NCBI RefSeq assembly: GCF_001411555.2
Contig: NC_049912.1
Span: 17,654,341 to 17,718,340 of the forward strand
Direction: 5' to 3'
DNA length: 64,000 nt
Origin: Juglans regia
Lineage: Eukaryota > Streptophyta > Magnoliopsida > Fagales > Juglandaceae
Within the stretch, counting starts at the first letter, position 1; the number at the start of each line of letters is the position of its first letter. Positions 42,961-54,114 of this stretch are shown here, piece by piece. A program made the translations under genes and the position numbers. Under the pieces are notes generated by a model. It made no database searches, was not told the origin of the DNA, and saw only the letters and a program-made list of their open reading frames with translations.

Positions 42961-43690
42961 GTCAATAGTCCAGTTATGTCTCTTTATTTATCACATTTAT
43001 GAGCCTTCCTGACATTACCCAATCCATATCTTTGGCAATTACATAATGTATGATTTATGATCTATGTAAGTCCATTAAATTAAAATATTTCCAACACCCT
43101 ATGCTCAAATTTTTGCTTTTTTGAGCTACTTCCTTCTGCATTAGCCAACAGTTTTAGCAACTTGTCCTTGCTTTCCAACGCATCATTTCCAAGCTTTTTA
43201 ATCTTGTCCTTGTTAGAAGCTATCCTCTGATACTAGTTTGATAGATCCCTGGCCAATATAAGATGAATCTGTTAAAGAAAAAGATGGATTATCTTAAGAT
43301 CATATGTTCCACTTCGGGTGGGAGCCAACCAGCATACGTACAATTGATGTTCGAAATAATTGACAAGTTCTTTTTTCGTAGTATTGTTGGAATCATGGCA
43401 GCTTTGTGTTCCAAATTTTGCTTTTCGCTTTCATCAGGAAACTTTTGACATGAAGTCACACGTACAGCGTTTTGATCATCATCTTAACTGAAGACGGTGA
43501 GACGTTGAAATCACTATTAGTGCACTGCAACGATTGCCTCGTGAGAGATCAACTATAACTGGGCCCGGGGGTAGTGATTTAGATCAGGAGATCAACGCAA
43601 GTAGGAAAGGGGAATTTATAAAAGAAATTATGGTAGTGACTCATGCCATGGTTGTAGTTAAAGCTAGGAAAACACCAATATTAATGTTTA
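42961..43690. other. Spacer between CACTA-1 and a MITE; one minus-strand open stretch
   Basis: No known gene is recognised. On the minus strand, 43092-43232 gives an uninterrupted, lysine-rich helical peptide (IASNKDKIKKLGNDALESKD and on) without a start codon, followed by a stop. I do not recognise it. Confidence 0.35.
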
Positions 43691-44046
43691 GGGGATGTTT
43701 GGAAAAAGTTTCCATCCATCTCGTCCTATTTCATCTCATTTCTTTCTTAAATATAATTCGAACACAAACGCTATCAAACTAATCATTACGACAACTTTTT
43801 CAAACTAATTATTACAATTTTTCCAAACTTTTAAATAAATAAAAAACTCAATTTTTTCAAATCTCAAAATAAAAATAATATAATTCTAACAAAATTTTAA
43901 CTTTATAATATTTTTTTATTCAAATTATTTTTTTCTCATTTTCCAAAACTCAATAAATAGTTAACTTAAACTATCTCACTATTATGTACAAATCATCTTA
44001 TTACTATTCACAAAATTATAATATTATCTCATTCTCCAAGCATCCA
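43691..44046. mobile_element. MITE with GGGGATGTTTGGA ends
   Basis: The 356-bp element has ends GGGGATGTTTGGAAA and TCTCCAAGCATCC, imperfectly complementary. The interior is AT-rich with TACTATTCACAAAATTAT and TTTCTCATTTTCCAAA, as in 28150-28522. Confidence 0.7.
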
Positions 44047-44224
44047 TTTAAACTAGGGATATTTCTATAAAAATGACGTGGCATTGAAGTGACCTTTGGA
44101 TTCTATTCCTAACTAATGGCTTTCATCAATTTAAAAACCAGTGAAAAGTATTGGTGGAATGATACTAAAGTTGAACCTCATCCCTAACATTTCCTCCATA
44201 ATGGTATATATATCTCTTTGGGAC

Positions 44225-44478
44225 TAGGGTTATAAATGAACCAGTCCGTACGATTAATTGCTTGATACTTACTCAGCTAAACTTGAACCGAGCTCGATTC
44301 GTGAAAGTAGAAATCCGCTTGATTAGTAAATGATATATACTTGATTAAACTCGACTCGACTCAGCTAAGACTCGTTAGGGCTCGCTTGTTCATGCCCGAC
44401 TCGGCTTGTTAGCTCGACTCGATTAGAGTTCATCCTTAAATCATTGAATATATATAATTTATTTCTATATATTAATAT

Positions 44479-44520
<42 letters not shown>

Positions 44521-44686
44521 GCTTCTATACATATTAAATTTAATAGCACAAGCATAGTTACCTTTATAATTAATTATATAGTATGTAACCTAATTACTTA
44601 TACCTAGTCATTCATACCTATATATTGAATATAGTTCATAATTCTATGTTAGTATATATTTTATAATGTGCAATAGTTAGTATATA
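44225..44686. repeat. GCTCGACTCG-type repeat with (CA)n microsatellite
   Basis: GAGCTCGATTCG, AACTCGACTCGACTCAGC and TAGCTCGACTCGATTAG are followed by AT-rich sequence, as in 16430-17540. A pure (AC)n run of about 34 bp lies at 44483-44517. Confidence 0.65.
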
Positions 44687-45248
44687 CACTACAATAAATT
44701 TGAGCTTTTGGGATGAAATTATTTAGGGATGAAAAAAATTTCGTCCCTAAAAGTTATCTTTTGGCACGAAATTTAAATTTCATCCCAAAAAATTGATAAC
44801 TTCACAAAATCGTTCGAACGGTCAAATTACCATTCGAACAGTTTTTTCTGTGATGAATTAAATTGTCTCAAAAATTTTTTCCCGTTCGAACATTAAAATC
44901 TTGGCGGGGAAGTAATTTATTATGGCGGGAAAAGTTTACAACCGTTCGGACGATAATTTGTTGTGTTCAAACGGTTGTAATTAATTTTATGTAATTAATT
45001 TAAAAATATTTTAATAATTTCTTTTATGTTAAGTAAGATTTTTAGTTAAATAAATATTATCAACCATACACCACATAATATAAATCAATAATTACTCCAA
45101 AAAAGATAAAATATTTAATTTACAAATAAAGCAAATTATCAAAACACCATATATACTGTCCATGCCTATAACCAAAAAAAATATAAAAAAAAATAGAAAC
45201 TACAGTGATGCAAGGTCTCTACACACATCCTCGACTGCAGCTGTCTCT

Positions 45249-46421
45249 CTACTTATGCCAGTTGAGTACTGAGCGTGACCTAAGTTGCATTATTGGCATT
45301 AATCTCTGTACGTAACTCATTAACCTCTGTACGAACCCAGAGACGGTAGCCATAATCTCTGTATGCAACTTAAACATGGCAGTATGCACTGCATCAATCA
45401 CTGATGATGTGTGTACGCCGATCTCAGCACGCAATATGTCGGCCATCTCCTCACGAGTAGATGTGCGTGATGCCTCGGCCTGTGCAGATGTCTCACCAGC
45501 CGCTACTCCAGTATCTCCCGGCTGTGCATCTCTCTGAATCTCAGCCTTGTCAAGAACAGCTCCACGAAAATGAAATCTCGAGTGTCCCGTGCTCCGTGAC
45601 AGGGTGGTGCTGTTGATAAGTCCCATCGGCTCCTGGGAATCCTCAGCAGGTTCGGGCTTGACCCTGGCATGTAGCAAAAATTGAGTGATGAAGATCTCAA
45701 ACGGCAGTATATCTGTCGTAATGAACCGTGCATCTGATCGGATCCTCTCAAATATATAACTCACGAGGTCGATCGGGATGCCACGAGCGACCCGTATCAT
45801 AAATCTCGCTCAATCCATGTCGACCTCGGTCTTGTGCTGCCAAGGGTCAATATTGTTTGCAATGATCAAATTCATGATCTTGAAGAAAGAAGATAAATTT
45901 GCTTGCTTAATACTCTTCGTCCCATCGTATACCGGAGTATCTGAACCAATAATCAAGTCTCTGAACTCATGATCAGCAAGTGTATCGATCTCATCAGTGT
46001 AAATTGGTCCCTCGTCCTAAGACATCTCTACATCACTTGAAGGATCAGACTCTCTAGGCTGCAGGTTCGGATAGGCATCAAGAAGCCTAGGAATACCCAG
46101 ATATGTAGCGAGTCCATCCGTTGAAACTATAATAGGAGCTCCTCGGACACAGATCCTGTATGCCCCTCCATCATCTGGGCTGGCACCACCAAACTCTTTA
46201 TAGAACTCAGTAACGATCTCAATGTAGGAAATGAGCTTCATTCCTTTTTCTCGCTGATCTAAGATTGGTGTCCAACCACGATTATTGAATACTAATGGAA
46301 GGGAATGACCATCCCATATAAGAGCCACAAAATCAGATAGTTTTACCTGTTGCTCAAGTAAAATAGTCCGCTCTCGAACTGTTTGGATGGAAGGTTCTCC
46401 TGATCTACCACGTTTAGGCCC
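45249..46421 (-). pseudogene. Transposase_32-like 'putative plant transposon protein' in CACTA-2
   Basis: A single frame runs from an acceptor-like TATAG at about 46422 through SDFVALIWDGHSLPLVFNNR and GWTPILDQREKGMKLISYIE. It continues with VTEFYKEFGGAS, VRGAPIIVSTDGLATYLGIP and FFKIMNLIIANNIDPWQHKT to IRVARGIPIDLVSYIFERIR and a serine/alanine-rich tail. GW-P-L, EFY and the VRG box are the recurring marks of this family. Two in-frame stops interrupt it (about 46017 and 45808). The role is unknown. It is oriented away from tnpD/tnpA of the same element, as in CACTA-1. Confidence 0.75.
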
Positions 46422-47408
46422 TATAAGACATTATTATGAACTTGAAATTATAAAAATAAAATATATATTCAACATTAGTGATAAAATCTAATTACGACGA
46501 AAATATTTTAATTGATAGAACAATTCAATGAAACGATAAAAACAATTTAATAAGCTAATATAAACAAAATGGTTCAAATTTAATATAAAGCGTTCGAACG
46601 AATATAATATATGGTCGAACGGACAATTAAAACAGTTCGAACGTTTAAAAGCTGTTCGAACGTAAGGGTTAAATCGTTCAAACACGTTCAAACAGAAACC
46701 AGATTGAACTCGGCCATGGCTGAGTCAACTCAACGGCCATGAAAACACCCAAAAATCCATCGATTATGTGGTTTCTTCCACAAAACACATACTACTCTTC
46801 ATTTCTAAATATCTAACAGTAAATTTATGGTGTTCTACAGTGACTATTGATGAAAAAAATACAATTTTTCTAAAAAAATCGAATAAAACCATAAAATCAT
46901 AAATAAAGGTAAAATAGCTTTTAAAATGCATACATTCACGTGGGAGGAAGTGTGTTTGACGTAGGTGCCGATTACAGCGGCAGACGGCAGCGATTAATGA
47001 GCGTTCAAATGTTTTCTCTCATTTTCAAACGGTTGGGATGGCGGCGTGAGAGAAATATCTCTTCGTGATAACTTATATGTGCATAACCGTTCGAACGTTA
47101 TATTGTACCATTCAAACGGTTTTACATTATTGTTTGAACGTAAATATTTAATGTTCAAACGACATTTGTTTTATGTTTTGTAAAAATTCATATTAAATGT
47201 ATATTATATTTGTAATCCTATAAATTAATATAATATATATATTATTATAGTAGATTATATATACTGTAATATATATATGTAATATTATAATATATATGAT
47301 GATAGTATATTACTTTAAATGAAAACATAATAACTTATATGTATTTTATTGTAGTAAAATAGTAATATATCATAATATTTTACTATCAAAGTGTTACATA
47401 CGAGGTCG

Positions 47409-47455
<47 letters not shown>

Positions 47456-47730
47456 AGCATATAGTACTATATGCTATGAGTTTATACTTAACTAATATAT
47501 ATCATATTATATATTCCATTATACTTTACTATATATATAGAGTATAGATTACTAATATTAATTCATCTTATAAATTTCTCTATACTTTACTATGTGTTAC
47601 ATATGATGATAGTATATATTACTAATACATATGATCTTATAATACTTTTCATTTAATGATAAAAAAAAAATATTTAAACATTAAGGTGATGTGTTCGAAC
47701 GGTTTAGAAACCGTTCGAACACATGTACAA
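46422..47730. other. CACTA-2 intergenic region with palindromes and AT repeats
   Basis: It contains a cluster of CGTTCGAACG variants at 46590-46690, 47020-47150 and 47695-47725. The last two face each other (GTTCGAACGGTTT, AAACCGTTCGAAC), forming a 30-bp inverted repeat. A (TA)n microsatellite of about 43 bp lies at 47410-47452. Confidence 0.7.
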
Positions 47731-47734
47731 TTAG

Positions 47735-48180
47735 CAGTGATGGTCGTATTAGATGTCCATGATGACTTTGCAAGAATTTACGTTCTCATAAGATAGAGTT
47801 GGTGAGAGGGCATTTGTTTGTCAAAGGTATTGGACAAGGTTATACAGATTGGGTCTTACATGGAGAACCGTATCCAATGTCATTTGAACTTCGAGATGAA
47901 GAAGAAAACATCGATGAAGATGTACATCCTGAGTCATCCCTTAGTGACGATCCCGAAAAGGATATGGAGCAAATGTTGGGCGACATTGGTGCAGGAATCT
48001 TTATGGATGAAAGTGGAACAGATTTATCAAATTCAAATGATTCGTGCCATGAAACTTTTACCCTGTTGTGGAATGATTCACAGCGTGAGTTATATCTAGG
48101 GTGTAGAAGGCACAGTAAGTTGTAAAAGAGCTCTTACACGGACTTATGCATCTTTGGCTACGAGTTCATGACATAAAGTC
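47735..48180 (+). pseudogene. tnpD N-terminal (Transpos_assoc) fragment of CACTA-2
   Basis: GRIRCPC, a stop, LCKN and ELVRGHLFVKGIGQGYTDWV followed by LHGEPY match the zinc-finger-like Transpos_assoc domain (compare IRCPCKRCRN and FHGE in CACTA-3 at 54.2 kb). An acidic stretch follows, then LLWNDSQRELYLGCRRHSKL, equivalent to LLNDAKKPLYPTCTEFSKL. The fragment then degenerates; the catalytic part is absent and tnpA follows directly. Confidence 0.8.
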
Positions 48181-48329
48181 CCGCAAGATGTGAAAGAGCT
48201 TATAAAGAAGCTTTGTTTGGTACTTAATATTTAAATAATTAATTTTTATTGATATTATTTAATATTCTAAATGATAATATCTTTGTGTATATACTTTTTC
48301 AAGGATGATTTCGAACTAAATTTTTGGTC

Positions 48330-49135
48330 GGAGAGAGGAGCGTAGGACTGTCAAAGAGCTGATGTGTAATGCATTCTGCAAGTATAAGGCGAGATATCAT
48401 GAGCATTACAAGAAGTACGAGAACAAGGAAGATGCACGCCAGCATCCTTTTCAGGATGTCCGACCTGAAGAATGGGAAAAACTTTGCAACATGTTTGAGG
48501 ATCCATCATATAAGGTAAATTAAATGAATTCTTTATGTCATATTTGTAATTTTTCACTTGCTAACTTTTACAACTTCTATGCAGGAGCGAAGTTCTATAA
48601 ACAAAACGAATAGATCAAAGTTAAAGATTCATCATCATGCAGGCTCAAGATCTATCTATCGCCTCTCTCAGAAATTGGTAATGTACTTTTTTTTAATTTT
48701 TTTTATTCTATGTAGTTTGTTTTTAATATAAACTTTATATCTTAATAATGTCTCTTCTAGAAAGAGTCAGACACCAATTTTGATCTAACAAAATTATATG
48801 CTGTATCACATACTAATAGTAATGGAGAGTGGACTCATCCCGATACTCGTGAGAATTATGTAAATATTATAATTTCTTTTAATTAACCATATTTAAATTA
48901 TTATATCAATATTAATTTTATAAGTTGTGTATAAGTAAAATGGTTGCCCCCCGTGTTGAAGCTATATTAGATCATAATTCATCAACAAGTGATGTTGAAA
49001 TTTTTACGTAAGTTTTGGGTCAACGTTCGGGCTACTTGAGAGGTTTGGGTCGCTGTGTAAAGCCTTTAGGCTCTTCATCAACGCACTATTGTCATTGCGT
49101 TAGATAATACAAATTCTAGGATCGAAGATTTGATG
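48330..49135 (+). pseudogene. tnpA / Transposase_24-like gene of CACTA-2, truncated
   Basis: Exons: about 48355-48514 (YKARYHEHYKKYENKEDARQ, EEWEKLCNMFEDPSYK), 48585-48677 (NRSKLKIHHHAGSRSIYRLS), 48761-48859 (NGEWTHPDTRENY) and about 48935-49135 (DVEIFT, TAA at 49009-49011, VLGQRSGYLRGLG). GT-AG splice sites fit at the first three boundaries. The last exon is cut by CACTA-3. Compared with the tnpA at 62.5-64 kb the middle blocks align (EEWEKLCNMF with PHVWE-LCDRW). Confidence 0.8.
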
Positions 49136-49329
49136 CACTACAAGAAATATGGGATTTTCACACGATTTCTTCCTCCATGACTACCACTGGTGGGAAATAG
49201 TGGGAAACAACACAAAACGCTGCCGTCGCAATAAGTTTTGCCATATATGACGAGATTTCGTGCGTCGAGTGAAAAACCGTGGACAAAAACGATATTTAGC
49301 GACGAGATTTCGTTCGTATTAAAAGGTTT

Positions 49330-52300
49330 TGGGAATTACTACTTTTGTGCCCCAATACAATAGCTTTTTCCACGGAAGGTGTGTATTGCTTCGTTGGATA
49401 TACTCACTCAACCCTCAATTAGCAAGTACTAGCGATTTTGCCTTCACCTTGCAACCTCACTACCGACGGTGGTTTCCTTGCGTCACCGCCCTTCGACGTC
49501 GACTCACTACCGACAGTTGCTGCCCTGTCCAACCTCACTGTCGCTAGTTGCCGCCAGTCATGACCTGGGCATTGATTACTGTCAACTCCAGTAAAGGTGC
49601 ATCCCTCTCTCAAATCTTTGCCTATTGATGATTTCTCTTCTCAAATATCTATCTCTCCCTCTCCCCTTGGTAAATCTCTCGCCTATTGCTGCCTTTTCTA
49701 TGTGTGTGTATCTATGGTTCATGAGCCTTGTTTCTTCTTCACAGTTTTTCATTGTGTTTGTTTAGGCTGGAATATACATAATATTTCTTGAATACTTGTG
49801 TCCCATTAATTAGGTTCTGATCCCTTGTGAATCCAACTATTGTAACTCCTTCATTCAGATTCATGGCCTTTAAATTTAGAATGTTATGTGCTAAAGATTA
49901 TTGAGTTATGAAATTTTACCCCTTCAAAGTATGCTCATTTGTTATTTGTAAAATAGCTTGAATTGATTGGATGCATATACAACCTGATGTGCGAGTATGC
50001 TAGGAATTTAAATGTGTACTCCCAAATTTCATTTTAATAATAAGAAGGAAAATATGTTGGTGGTCAAAGGCCAAACCATAGCTCTAGCCAGGATGATGAT
50101 CTGCATTCATTATCAAACTCATTTATCTGCATTATAGTTACTATGAATCACAAACATAATTATGCACAACAACTCGATTTACGTTCTCATGGGTACTTAC
50201 AATTATTAGCGTTGCTACTGATCAGGTTAATTCGCACTTATGCGTGTTCTCATCAAGTAGCCATATAAACGTATAGAAGAAAGCAAAGCAGAGCTCTAAA
50301 GCCTTTTTAGAAATTATTAATCATACAAGGATGGCGTTATATATTGAATAATGGAAATTGGAAAGGTACCAAAATTATATTCACAGTAGGAGGACAAACT
50401 GATGATATATAGGGACAACATTGTCCATCCTTGGGGGAGCAAATGTTAATCCAAAAAAAGCAGGACATGCTCCGAATAGCATCAATATTTTTGCATAAAA
50501 TAGAAATTTATAAGTTTGCAAAATAATAATAGAAAGAAGAAGAAGAAGAAGATAAAAAAAAGTAGGTTAGAAATTTTCATGTAATTAGAAAATTTTTTCT
50601 CAGGCTTTATATTTTGAGCTACCCCACCCACCAAAACCAAAACTTACATGTCCCTTACTGGTGCTTATTAATCATAGTTTTGTGTTAGAAATTTATTAGA
50701 CCAACTATTATTTCAATGGACTTTGTCTCTATCTCGTTGACTATGTTTTTCCTACTGTTTTCTCCACCTCTTGGTTTTCTGTGGCTATGGTATGGTAATG
50801 GAAACATGTACTGCTGCAAAATGGTTGCGGCTTATAAGAATAAATGACACTTGTAATCTGTGCTCATGTCTTTATTTTTTTGTCTAAGTCTAGAATCCGT
50901 GCCTATGGATAAGCTAGTAATCTCTCTCATTCTCCCTCTGATTCTATATACATATATATAGAATATATTTCTAGGTTTTAGAGAAGTGTACATAACCTGT
51001 AAATATGGTCTAATTAGCTATAAATTTCAGTATTTATAGACTTAAATATTTCTTCATGTATTATGGAGGAGGGAGTTAGGAGATCAATTTCTCTGCAATT
51101 TTAAGGATGAAGATGAAATAAGACATTATTTCATCCAGTATATATAAATTCTGATATCGGTGTTTAGTCTCTAGAATTCAGTGAGTGTTCTCTGTCTAGC
51201 ATGCCTGGTGTTTATACAGTAGTTTGCATGCAGTTGCTACAAGGCTGATATGCTAAATATGCTATCAAATAGAAAAACAGACTTGAAAAATTACAACAAT
51301 AGAAAGAATGAAATGCTAGCCCTTAAGGTTAAACCAATAAAGTCTTGGTCAAATACCTTTGCAATGCTAAAACAAAGGTGTCCATATAGTGAAATCCGCA
51401 AGTTGCAATTAATTAGTAATATATGAATGAATAAGGTTTTTAATATATGTATTTATTGGAGAGTGAGAGTTGGTTGAATATAACATGGTCTATGTATGAA
51501 ATACAAACATCATCACCTTTAAATGCATCATGATTCATGATGCAAAGTTTAAGTAGAATCATGATGCATTTTAACCAAAACACCACCACTGTTATCCACA
51601 GAGAAGAATGGTTTTTTGGTCTAAAACCTTGAGGAGATTCTGGAAGTATGGCTAGAAACGAGAAGAAATAAAATCTCCAAGTTATTTAGCATGCAATTAT
51701 AATTAACGCAAGTAACCAAGCCCTCAGATCAGAAGAATAAAAGTGTTATCCTTGGGGAAACATTGTTCTATTATTAAAATAACATAAAGCCATGTATTTA
51801 TGTATAAAGGGTTGGGTTGGGTTGCATTTGAAAACTTCTCTGTAGATCAATAAGAAAGTGTAAAGAGGGATGTATGAGGTAGGAAATAACAAAACTGCTG
51901 GACATAGCACAGGGAAGTGACAAAAAACCAGCAGGTAATACTGAAGTGTGATATAACTTCATCACTCAAACACCAGAAAAATCTAAAGACTTCCCATGAA
52001 CGTCCATAAGCATGTGGCCGGTCATCACCTTTGTGAGAGAGACATATATATCAACCTAGCTAGCTAACTAGCTCGATCCCTAGTAGAATTCCAAAACCCA
52101 CGTGCCATGAAACAACTTTATTCACATACAGTTTCATGCATGTACTAGAATGCTTCCAAGTGGTCTGTAGTAACATATCAAGTATTACACACAAAAAAGT
52201 AATCTCAAAAAATAACTTATTGCATTAAGCTTTTGATATCAATGGTGTAATTTTATTGAAGTTGAGAAGAAAGGTATACCGTTTGCTTCATGTGTGAGAA

Positions 52301-54114
52301 TCATTACTTAAAGCTAGGCTTTAGAAATTTGGAGCTCACTTCATATAAGGTATGTATTTTTAGGCTAAAATTGGGCTACTGTATTTCAGGGGTTCTTCAG
52401 AACTTTAGCAACCAAAAGTTGTCATCATTGACATGATTATTAAAATTTGATTAAACTAATTAATCAGACTATGTAAAGTAATCAAAGAAACTCCATGAGA
52501 TAAGGTTTAGTGAAAAAAACTAGATTTTTCACTAAGTGTCCTTTAATATTGATATGTAAAACCAGGCAAAATAGAGACCCTTCTGTAATCTAGTTAGGGG
52601 TCTGCAATATCAAAACATCTCATGGATATGCAGTCCACCTGCTTTTGTTATAATTATTTTTTCTTAACACATCTTCAAGTGAATATGCATTGTGTGCACC
52701 CTAATCGACATGAAGTTATTAAGTTGGCTCTTATACCATTTGCCATGAGCTGAGGATGTGTTTAACCATATTTGTGCAATCTCTCAAAAGAATTAGTTGC
52801 AGTGGCAGTTTTTTGTGCTAGCTTCATATTGGGAGAATGACTTATAGATATATTTGCCAATTTTTTAATATGATATTTGATGTCTTGCAGATTGGGCAAG
52901 ACACAGACTTTGTCCTAGCTTCATTCACAAGATTAGGAATAGAACCTACCCGACCGAAGCAAGTTGGGAAAAGCTAAGAGGGTTAGTTAATTCTTTTCTT
53001 TTGTTTCTTTTGCTACTTTAACATATTCTGAAATTTTTTTAATCTTTGTTCAAATGATATCACCAGGCTGGAGAAGACTCATTGATTTTTATATTATTTG
53101 TAAAAATGATTTTGTGCTTCCCACTTGTGTAATTGTTTTTTTGATCAAGAACATATAATTTGGATGTGTATTGTATTTTTGCTGTATTCTGTTTGGTGAA
53201 TTGTTCTTTTATTTTATTTTTTGAAACACCTTTTGCGGCGACTAAAATTAGCCTATCTATTCCCAAGTAGCTTGAGTGTTGAACTTCTGATGACCCCCTT
53301 TTCCAAACCCACATTCACACGAGATATCATGGACTTGATGTATTGAATAATTAAATAATTTTGTTCTCAACCAAAAAGCTTGGACAAAATACTTTGGGCT
53401 GTGTAAATTAATATAGTTTTTTTGTTGAGGTTGTAATTTTCATTAATGCAACAAAAACCTCTGCCTAGCTGGTCCCTCTAGACTTTAATGCATGGTTCCC
53501 AACCCTTGGGAATCCGCTTGGGAATTGTCTCTCTTGATGCATTATTAATATTTATAATTTATATAAATGTACACTTCATATTTACTACTTGCTGCATGCA
53601 GTTTCTTTGAACTCATTGTAACTTTGCATATATATATAGGCCATGACCAATAATATCATGTATAAAGCAGAAGTTGTTCTTAATTCTCTTAAGAACAATG
53701 TTGTTCGTATATATTCTCTTAATTTCTTTGTGTTGCTCATACATATATATGTATATATTTATATTGTGTATGGAAATTACTAGGAAAGTAGCTAGGAATG
53801 TTGAATTCATTGACGATGGGTCTTTTTTTTCTATGTAAGAATTAATTGACCAAAGTTCAATTCAAAATTATATATAAATAGGTGGAACTAGAGAGTTGGG
53901 CATATCATCAAGAGACACCCTACAATCATAACACTACTTACGACAAGGGCTAGCCTAGAACCCGCCCTGCAAGTAGTTTTTTACCTTTGATACTCTGGTG
54001 ATTTCCTTCAACTAGTTTCGTGATAACCCATTACAAACTTTCATACAGTTAATAGTCTACCAAGAATTTCCTCATATCCTTATTAATGTGTACAATTCCA
54101 TGTAACTCAACCAG
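49330..54114. other. CACTA-3 5' region, no gene recognised
   Basis: 4.8 kb without a recognisable protein. A GC-richer patch at 49400-49620 gives short open frames on both strands but no domain. An acceptor-like TTGCAG at about 52890 is followed by a short open stretch. The rest is AT-rich. Confidence 0.45.

Larger units (their letters stand above)
44687..49135 (+). mobile_element. CACTA-2 DNA transposon, interrupted by CACTA-3
   Basis: The left end is CACTACAATAAATTTGAGC, followed by GGGATGAAATT / TTCGTCCCTAAA inverted repeats. CGTTCGAACG-type palindromes are spread through both flanks of the Transposase_32 gene and before tnpD. Genes in order: a Transposase_32-like ORF (minus), a tnpD N-terminal fragment (plus), a tnpA (plus). 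The tnpA is cut at 49135 by another CACTA end, so the right end of CACTA-2 is not adjacent and may lie beyond the window. The orientation is inverse to CACTA-1. Confidence 0.8.

Noticed and set aside
47799..48099. Second overlapping frame (93 codons) on the same strand
   Set aside because: Frame-shifted shadow of the tnpD Transpos_assoc fragment.
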